Origin: Bacteroidales bacterium
GTDB lineage: Bacteria; Bacteroidota; Bacteroidia; Bacteroidales; P3
Assembly (NCBI GenBank): GCA_017934545.1
Contig: JAGBJI010000008.1
Span: 186,001 to 250,000 of the forward strand
Direction: 5' to 3'
Length of the DNA: 64,000 bases
Position 1 is the stretch's first letter. The number at the start of each line of letters is the position of its first letter. Below the pieces are notes generated by a model. That model had not been told where the DNA came from and made no database searches. It saw only the letters and a program-made list of their open reading frames with translations. Positions 56,665 through 62,158 of this stretch are shown piece by piece. The translations under genes were made by a program, and so were the position numbers.

Positions 56665-56767
56665 TGTTTTCAGAAAAGAAATTGATTTGAACCGTCCGAA
56701 AGTTAGTTTCAGACCGTCCAAAATATACTTTTGGACGGTTCAAAAGTTGATTTCAAACGGTTCAAAA
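56665..56767. repeat. 21/22-bp phased palindrome array, ACCGTCC/GGACGGT type, 5 units
   Basis: TTTTCAGAAAA is centred at 56672, then units at 56693, 56715, 56737 (TTGGACGGTTCAA) and 56759 (AAACGGTTC). Spacings are 21, 22, 22 and 22 bp. It lies between the divergent gyrA and mutL-operon promoters. Confidence 0.85.
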
Positions 56768-56851
56768 CAAAACCATTTCTGAATTCAACAAAAAAAATAC
56801 AGGAAAAAACAAAATTATCCTGCAATTTGCCGCCGTTTAAAATCTATTTAC

Positions 56852-56859
56852 TATCTTTG
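56852..56859 (+). promoter_or_regulatory. -7 promoter box for the mutL operon
   Basis: TATCTTTG lies 25 bp before the ATG at 56885; a TTTG at 56826-56829 is 22 bp upstream. Confidence 0.6.
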
Positions 56860-56884
56860 CATAACAAAATACTAACGATTAATT

Positions 56885-57157
56885 ATGGGAATAGTTTTTA
56901 ATGTCCGCAAGCCGCGTCAGTTCAACTACAAGCCGCGTTTTTACGACCCGAAAAAAGATGAACTTGAGCAACTTAAAGCCAAATACGGACCTATCGGCGA
57001 TAAATACAAACGCAAGATTGATTTCCGTGCGGCGATGAACAAAAAAAAGGAAGAGAAGTTAAGCAAACCTTTTCCCGTAACCAAGATATTGCTCTTTGCC
57101 TGTGTGGTGGTTATGTTGGTCTATGTGTTGATTTATTTTGTTGAAAAATGGCAATAA
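56885..57157 (+). CDS. Small conserved-type membrane protein upstream of mutL
   Basis: 90 residues. The basic N-terminus (FNVRKPRQFNYKPRFYDPKKDELEQ, here FNVRKPRQFNYK and PRFYDPKKDELEQ) is followed by a Lys/Glu helix and one C-terminal transmembrane helix (about 68-86). I do not recognise a function; similar small proteins precede mutL in Bacteroidetes. Its last 10 nt overlap the mutL start. Confidence 0.75.
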   Translation: MGIVFNVRKPRQFNYKPRFYDPKKDELEQLKAKYGPIGDKYKRKIDFRAAMNKKKEEKLSKPFPVTKILLFACVVVMLVYVLIYFVEKWQ

Positions 57158-58911
57158 ACATACTTGACCAAAGCATAGCCAACCAAATAGCCGCAGGAGA
57201 AGTAGTAAACCGCCCCGCAAGTGTAGTTAAAGAGTTGGTGGAAAATGCAATAGATGCAGGCAGTTCATCAATCACTTTATCCGTTACAGATGCGGGACGC
57301 ACACTTATAGAAGTCATTGACGACGGGTGCGGCATGGACGAAGCGGATGCACAAAAGTGTTTCCTGCCCCATGCAACGAGCAAAATACAGACTGAAAGCG
57401 ATTTAAGAAATCTTACTACTATGGGCTTCCGCGGCGAAGCTCTTGCTTCAATTGCTGCAATAGCCCAAGTGGAACTGCGTACCAAGACCGAGAGTGAAGA
57501 CCTTGCCAATGAGGTTATTATAGAGGGCGGAGTAATCAAGTCGGTGAGTAAGACAACAGCCCGTAAAGGTACCGATATCAAGGTAAAAAACATATTTTTC
57601 AACGTACCCGCCCGCCGCAATTTCTTAAAAAGCGACCAAGTGGAGTTGTCGCACATCAACGAAGCATTGATACGTATAGCTTTAATCAACAACCATGTGT
57701 CTTTCACCTACATACAAGATTCGCACACGGTGTTTAAATTGGAAAAAGCCAATTTCAAAAAACGTATAACCGACCTTTTCGGTCAAAGTTTCAACAAAGG
57801 ATTGTTGCCGATAAGTGAAAAAATTGATTTAGTGGAGATAAGCGGATTTATATCAACCGTTGATTTAACACGAAAGAACAAAAACGACCAATATTTTTTC
57901 GTAAACAACCGTTTTATGCGTAACCCTTATTTTGCCAATGCAGTTGAAAGGGCTTACCAAAACTTGATTGCTCCGAAAAACTATCCCGTCTTTTTCATTC
58001 ATTTAAAGGTAAATCCGAAAGATATTGACGTTAACATCCACCCGACGAAGACCGAGATAAAATTCGTTGACGACAAAATAATTTACAGTGTGATTAATTC
58101 GGCGGTAAGAAAGGTTTTGGGACAGACAACGCTGGCTTCAACACTTGATTTTGAGAAAAAACCGATAGATTTTCCCCTTGCCGACAAATCGTACATACCT
58201 TCCGTGCCGACAATTTCGGACAACCGCTCGTTCAACCCGTTTTCCAATACCTCATTCAACAAATCTTTTGATTCTTCAAACGGAGTTAACAACGTCAAAG
58301 TGCAGACCGAAATATCTTTTTCCTCTTCCGCCTCGGATTTTAAGCCACGGGAGGAACAATCTTCCGACACTTCAAACAGCCACTTCCCTACCGTACAATT
58401 TTTAAACAAATATATTATAACACAGTTACATGACTCACTTTTGCTAATCAATCAGTTTAAGGCGTCAAAGAAGATTTATTACGAACAACTAACGCACAAT
58501 GCCGTCGCAATCAAGCAAGGTGAAAAACTGCTTATACCTTACGAACACAAATTCTCGCAACTTGAGATAATGAACCTTAAAGATAAAGCGTCACTGTTGC
58601 AATCCGTCGGCTTTGAATTTGAAATCAAGGACGATAACACTGTAAGTTTCACCTGTTTTCCGCAAAACATCACCTCATTGGAAGCAATGAATGCCGTAGA
58701 AGACATCATCAACGAAACGGATTCACGTAACGAACGGCTGCTTGCCGTATCCGAACGGCTTGCAATCAAGGAAGGACGCCGTCTTACCCAGCAACAAATT
58801 GTCAGCCTTGTACAACAATTGTTCAAAACCCCTAACCCGGAGTTTTTACCTATGAACGAAAGGGTTTTTCTGCGTATAGACGAAGGCTTTTTAAACAAAT
58901 TTTTCTTCTAA
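57148..58911 (+). CDS. mutL: DNA mismatch repair protein MutL
   Basis: 587 residues. The GHKL ATPase is complete: ELVENAIDAG with Glu29, DDGCGMDEAD, and TMGFRGEALASIAAI. A Ser/Asn-rich linker (about 340-415) leads to the C-terminal dimerisation domain. There LLLINQFKASKKIYYEQL replaces the usual DQHA(x)2E(x)4E endonuclease motif (N435-Q-F-K438), and no C-terminal CPHGRP-like motif is seen. This MutL therefore probably lacks nicking activity. It couples MutS recognition to downstream repair. Confidence 0.93.
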   Translation: MAINILDQSIANQIAAGEVVNRPASVVKELVENAIDAGSSSITLSVTDAGRTLIEVIDDGCGMDEADAQKCFLPHATSKIQTESDLRNLTTMGFRGEALASIAAIAQVELRTKTESEDLANEVIIEGGVIKSVSKTTARKGTDIKVKNIFFNVPARRNFLKSDQVELSHINEALIRIALINNHVSFTYIQDSHTVFKLEKANFKKRITDLFGQSFNKGLLPISEKIDLVEISGFISTVDLTRKNKNDQYFFVNNRFMRNPYFANAVERAYQNLIAPKNYPVFFIHLKVNPKDIDVNIHPTKTEIKFVDDKIIYSVINSAVRKVLGQTTLASTLDFEKKPIDFPLADKSYIPSVPTISDNRSFNPFSNTSFNKSFDSSNGVNNVKVQTEISFSSSASDFKPREEQSSDTSNSHFPTVQFLNKYIITQLHDSLLLINQFKASKKIYYEQLTHNAVAIKQGEKLLIPYEHKFSQLEIMNLKDKASLLQSVGFEFEIKDDNTVSFTCFPQNITSLEAMNAVEDIINETDSRNERLLAVSERLAIKEGRRLTQQQIVSLVQQLFKTPNPEFLPMNERVFLRIDEGFLNKFFF

Positions 58912-58942
58912 AGTAATTACATAAAACAATTAAATACAAAAT

Positions 58943-58975
58943 AAAAGATGTTGAATTTTATTTTCAACATCTTTT
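58943..58975. terminator. Bidirectional terminator after mutL
   Basis: A perfect 13-bp stem AAAAGATGTTGAA/TTCAACATCTTTT with a 7-nt loop. T runs occur on both strands, so it can also end the convergent gene at 59.0 kb. Confidence 0.85.
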
Positions 58976-59019
58976 ATTGCTTATTGTCTGTTTTTATTTT
59001 CAGCCTTGAATCCTAATTA

Positions 59020-59469
59020 TTATGGTTTTACTTTTCCCAATACTTTATTGATGATTTCGGTTTGAACTTGCGGCAAAAATTCTTCATAAAATGTTGCAGC
59101 CCTTATATTAGTAAGTTTACCGTCATCAGGGTGTATTGTGATTTTAAATTCATCTTTATAAACCCAAGCAACGTTTATCTTTAATAAATTTCGGTTTTGA
59201 CTTGCCGTATTTGCCGTTTTGTTTTCAAATAAATTCTGTATAACACTTCCCGTTACAATTCCTATTCCTTTGACTGTAATTGTACGTGAACCGGGCTGAT
59301 TACTTTTCAGATAAATAATATCTCCTACTTTAACGGAACTTAATGCACTGTATAAATCTTCTGCATCTGCATAACCCCAACCAATCCAATAAGCCGATTT
59401 TTTAAAAAACTCTTCTTTCTTTTCTACTTGCGGGTCGCCTATTTTAGACCCTGCTCCGTAAATTGCCAT
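59020..59469 (-). CDS. Small protein, possibly PUA/EVE-like fold
   Basis: 149 residues, no signal peptide. YWIGWGYADAEDLYSAL, VGDIIYLKS and ITVKGIGIVTG are spaced like the beta-barrel core of PUA/EVE-type domains, which read modified bases in restriction and RNA-modification systems. The match is by pattern only and could be wrong. It stands alone with its own promoter in an accessory region. Confidence 0.45.
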   Translation of the reverse strand: MAIYGAGSKIGDPQVEKKEEFFKKSAYWIGWGYADAEDLYSALSSVKVGDIIYLKSNQPGSRTITVKGIGIVTGSVIQNLFENKTANTASQNRNLLKINVAWVYKDEFKITIHPDDGKLTNIRAATFYEEFLPQVQTEIINKVLGKVKP

Positions 59470-59553
59470 AATTCTTTTGTTTTAAATGTAAAATTAAATA
59501 CTGTTTTTTGCTTTTCATCTGTGCAATATTCTAATTCCTGCACAGAACAACTA

Positions 59554-59581
59554 CAAAATTACTGAATTTTTGTTACTACAA
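59554..59581 (-). promoter_or_regulatory. Promoter for the PUA/EVE-like gene
   Basis: The minus strand reads TAATTTTG (59561-59554) with TTG 17 bp upstream (59581-59579). An inverted repeat CTGTGCA/TGCACAG (about 59518-59545) lies between the -7 box and the gene. Confidence 0.5.
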
Positions 59582-59620
59582 ATCAATTTGCAGTGAATAT
59601 TTGCACTGTTTATTTAATAA

Positions 59621-59653
59621 AGGTGCAGATTTATTTCCTGCACCTTTTTTTTT
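59621..59653. terminator. Terminator downstream of the T9SS protein gene
   Basis: AGGTGCAG (59621-59628) pairs with CTGCACCT (59638-59645), with T9 on the plus strand and TTTATT on the minus strand. It lies about 40 bp past the T9SS gene stop. Confidence 0.65.
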
Positions 59654-59692
59654 CTAACTCTTGTTTTACTTGTCCGTAAGTTGAATTTTTTG

Positions 59693-60595
59693 TTATTTAA
59701 TTATGAATTTACCTGAATTATTTCCGTAACGGTAAACATAAACTCCCTTTTTGTAGTTGGAAGTGTTGATTTTGACCTGTTTTTGTGACGGGTCAAGCAA
59801 GTAAGAAGCTACAACTCTGCCCTGCATATCAACAATCTGCATTTCTTGCATCTGTCCTTGAATATTATATTCCAAAGTAACGGAGTTTCTTGCAGGATTT
59901 GGATATAGTTTAGAGGAGTTTACGTCTTGTTGTACAGAAGTAACTGAACTGGTATTGTTTCCCGTAAGATTGTAAACTTTGGTGTAATAATGGTCATTTT
60001 CATCGTACATTTCTTTTACGGGTGTTTTTCCGCTTTTCTTCTTGTCATCATAAGTATCAACAGATACAAACAATTTATTGAATTTAACGAACGGATTGAA
60101 CCATTCGTTGTCATCGCTTTCAGAGAAGTAGCCCAAATCAAACAGAAGCTGACCGTCTTCGTTATATATTCCGTAACCATAAGAATAGTCATAGAAATAG
60201 AACCATACTGTATCGGTAATAGGTTCTCCGGTTTGCTCATCATATCCTGCATATTCTAAATTGTAAGTTAAAGTAGAATCTTGGCCGGTTATAACATTTG
60301 CAACGAATTCATACTTACCGCTGGTGGTAAATAAATTCTTTGCCACGCAGAAAACATTAAGCATATCGTGGTCCAGCGATATTTCCAAGTTATTTACTTT
60401 CTTTATTGTATTAAGGTTGTTGTCGTAAATAACCAAGTGTTTTTCGCCGTCATGCCCGTAAAGGATTTCGGAATCATACGGAGATTGGTGAATAACGCCC
60501 GGCAATTCTCCGAATTTCATTATTTGTGCCGTAGCGCTGCCGCCAACAAACACCATTGCAGCAAGAGTTAAAAGTTTGATTGTTCTTTTGAACAT
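59693..60595 (-). CDS. T9SS-sorted secreted protein of unknown function
   Basis: 300 residues. The signal peptide ends SATAQ. The middle is Tyr/Asp-rich with no recognised domain. Residues about 215-300 form a Por-type sorting domain: LYPNPARNSVTLEYN, IVDMQGRVV and a final GNNSGKFIIK. This targets it for type IX secretion. The last 25 codons and the downstream DNA are duplicated at 62.0 kb. The gene is preceded by a 325-nt structured leader. Confidence 0.8.
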   Translation of the reverse strand: MFKRTIKLLTLAAMVFVGGSATAQIMKFGELPGVIHQSPYDSEILYGHDGEKHLVIYDNNLNTIKKVNNLEISLDHDMLNVFCVAKNLFTTSGKYEFVANVITGQDSTLTYNLEYAGYDEQTGEPITDTVWFYFYDYSYGYGIYNEDGQLLFDLGYFSESDDNEWFNPFVKFNKLFVSVDTYDDKKKSGKTPVKEMYDENDHYYTKVYNLTGNNTSSVTSVQQDVNSSKLYPNPARNSVTLEYNIQGQMQEMQIVDMQGRVVASYLLDPSQKQVKINTSNYKKGVYVYRYGNNSGKFIIK

Positions 60596-60638
60596 GATTT
60601 TTGTTGCTTTGTTATCCCATCAAGCCCCTCGGTTTTGT

Positions 60639-60920
60639 GATGCAATCATTTTGAATTTTATTTTGATTGCATCTGATTAATAATTTATTTAACGTGGATA
60701 CAAAAAAGAACGTGAACTTTATTAATCTTATTTGTTCTGTTGAAGGTCCTAGACTACCGTATAATAATTCAAATAAGTAAAGCTCACGAATATATACATA
60801 CCGTAAGCACTTACCGCTTTCTATTTTTGAATTATTGGTTGAAAGTGTCTAGGTTTCAACAGACCAAAAACAAAGCGTAACGCCTTAATTATATCAAAGG
60901 ATTGACTTGCATCGTCAATC
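60639..60920 (-). ncRNA. Structured leader or small RNA candidate
   Basis: Several helices are drawn from sequence alone. A long rod: 60736-60744 with 60855-60863 (9 bp), 60748-60754 with 60847-60853 (7 bp), 60763-60773 with 60826-60836 (11 bp) and AAAGC/GCTTT (60779-60783 with 60816-60820). A promoter-proximal hairpin: GATTGAC/GTCAATC (60900-60906 with 60914-60920). A gene-proximal hairpin: GATGCAATCA/TGATTGCATC (60639-60648 with 60664-60673). It sits right after a well-formed minus-strand promoter. It could be a leader of the T9SS gene, a separate rod-like RNA (6S-like), or a MITE. No family is confirmed. Confidence 0.45.
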
Positions 60921-60927
60921 ACATTTG

Positions 60928-60957
60928 CAAAAGTACAAAGAAAATCTGAATTAACAA
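60928..60957 (-). promoter_or_regulatory. Promoter for the structured leader / T9SS gene
   Basis: The minus strand reads TTG (60957-60955), 19 bp, then TACTTTTG (60935-60928), an ideal Bacteroidetes layout. Predicted transcription starts near 60921, at the first hairpin. Confidence 0.7.
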
Positions 60958-60972
60958 GAAAAACAATAAAAT

Positions 60973-61004
60973 AAACGGCAAAGAATTTGTTTTCCCTGCC
61001 GTTT
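60973..61004 (-). terminator. Terminator of the Bro-N/DinD-like gene
   Basis: AAACGGCA (60973-60980) pairs with TGCCGTTT (60997-61004). On the minus strand TTTATTTTATTG follows. Confidence 0.65.
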
Positions 61005-61035
61005 TATTTTCCGCTAATTATAATATTGCTACTTT

Positions 61036-61896
61036 TTATTGTTCGTTCTCATCCCCGTCCAACAACTTTACATCATTATCGGATATAAGATAATCACTTG
61101 CTTTTGCTGAAGAAATAACACTTTTACCTAAATCTTTTTCAAGTTCTTTGCGTGCCGTGTTTGCTATCTCTCCGCCACGCATTGCAATATTGCGGTGTTG
61201 AGATATTCTCTTCGGATTCTTTTGTTTTGACAATTCCGTCGCAGATACTTCCGCCAAAGTGTTTAACGCTATCTCTATGTTTGTCATATTATCCCGCAGA
61301 CTTTCTTTGTGCAATCCTTTATAATCCTTGTATTCCCTTGTCGTCAAACCGCTCCATGTCCGAAGCATCAAATCAGTAAGCATTGCAAACGCCTGTCCTG
61401 TCTTTACGCCACCTCTCTGCCATTCGTCCGTCAATTCCTTTCTTGCTTCTATTGAACGTATGCGTTGAGTTATCCACTTATCACTATACCCCAACCGTTT
61501 ATAATCTTTGACTGCTTGGTCAATAGATTTCTCTGGGTCTTGCAACTGTTCCAACCTTGCATTTGCAACCTGCGACATCCAAATCTTAAACGGCTCTGCT
61601 TTTGGTGACGGAATAGACTGTATAATACGGAATAACTGCTCAGTATCAGCCACATCAGTTAATCTTTTCTTACCGTCTGCAGCCGTCAATTTGAAACCGT
61701 GACAATTTGTCACGGTTTGATTACCTTCTTCTATTAACCGCTGCTTTAATTTTCTCCAATAAGCCCGTGGATTTACGCTGTCAGTCAGTACAGCGACAAC
61801 ATCCACGATGGCAAAATACCATTTCTCTTTTTCGTTATCCCAAACGGTGCGGACTTTCTTTGTTTCAAATAGTTTTAATGCTTCTTGCTGCGACAT
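61036..61896 (-). CDS. Bro-N / DinD-like protein
   Basis: 286 residues. The N-terminus (VRTVWDNEKEKWYFAIVDVV, AVLTDSVNPRAYWRKLKQRL) is a Bro-N domain, the DNA-binding module of phage antirepressors. The rest, with PFKIWMSQVANARLEQLQDP and TREYKDYKGL, matches the DNA-damage-inducible protein D group. Role is unresolved: phage-derived regulator or DNA-damage response. It is monocistronic with promoter and terminator, in an accessory patch. Confidence 0.75.
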   Translation of the reverse strand: MSQQEALKLFETKKVRTVWDNEKEKWYFAIVDVVAVLTDSVNPRAYWRKLKQRLIEEGNQTVTNCHGFKLTAADGKKRLTDVADTEQLFRIIQSIPSPKAEPFKIWMSQVANARLEQLQDPEKSIDQAVKDYKRLGYSDKWITQRIRSIEARKELTDEWQRGGVKTGQAFAMLTDLMLRTWSGLTTREYKDYKGLHKESLRDNMTNIEIALNTLAEVSATELSKQKNPKRISQHRNIAMRGGEIANTARKELEKDLGKSVISSAKASDYLISDNDVKLLDGDENEQ

Positions 61897-61928
61897 AATA
61901 TTATCACCTTGTTTATTATAAACTTCTG

Positions 61929-61936
61929 CAAAGTTA
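61929..61936 (-). promoter_or_regulatory. -7 promoter box for the Bro-N/DinD-like gene
   Basis: The minus strand reads TAACTTTG, 32 bp upstream of the ATG. Confidence 0.5.
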
Positions 61937-61969
61937 CAATTTTTTAATATCTTTAAATAATAAAAGAAG

Positions 61970-62112
61970 CAAGATTTAATTTCAACACCTTTTATTTTTA
62001 ACTCTTGCTTTGCTTGTCCGTAAATTGAATTTTTTATTACTTAATTATGAATTTACCCGAATTATTTCCGTAACGGTAAACATAAACACCCTTTTTGTAG
62101 TTGGAAGTGTTT
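61970..62112 (-). pseudogene. Duplicated remnant of a T9SS protein gene end
   Basis: Nearly identical to 59627-59769. The minus strand encodes NTSNYKKGVYVYRYGNNSG then KFIIK and a TAA stop at 62037-62039, the same 24 residues as the end of the intact gene. About 65 bp of downstream sequence are also shared. Homology ends abruptly at about 62112. It is the 3' tail of a lost paralogue or a copied fragment. Confidence 0.85.
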
Positions 62113-62130
62113 TATTTTTTTGTAATTTTG
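62101..62130 (+). promoter_or_regulatory. Promoter for the M3 peptidase gene
   Basis: TTG (62101-62103) and TAATTTTG (62123-62130) are 19 bp apart. The TTG lies inside the duplicated T9SS remnant. Confidence 0.65.
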
Positions 62131-62158
62131 CAGGCGTTAAATTAAACATAATTAAAAA

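Noticed and set aside
56513-56743. Minus-strand frame of 76 codons upstream of gyrA
   Set aside because: Runs through the gyrA promoter and the palindrome array and overlaps the gyrA start.
60736-60863. Insertion sequence with terminal inverted repeats
   Set aside because: No transposase frame lies between the repeats and no clear target duplication is seen; a structured RNA after a good promoter fits at least as well, though a MITE is not excluded.
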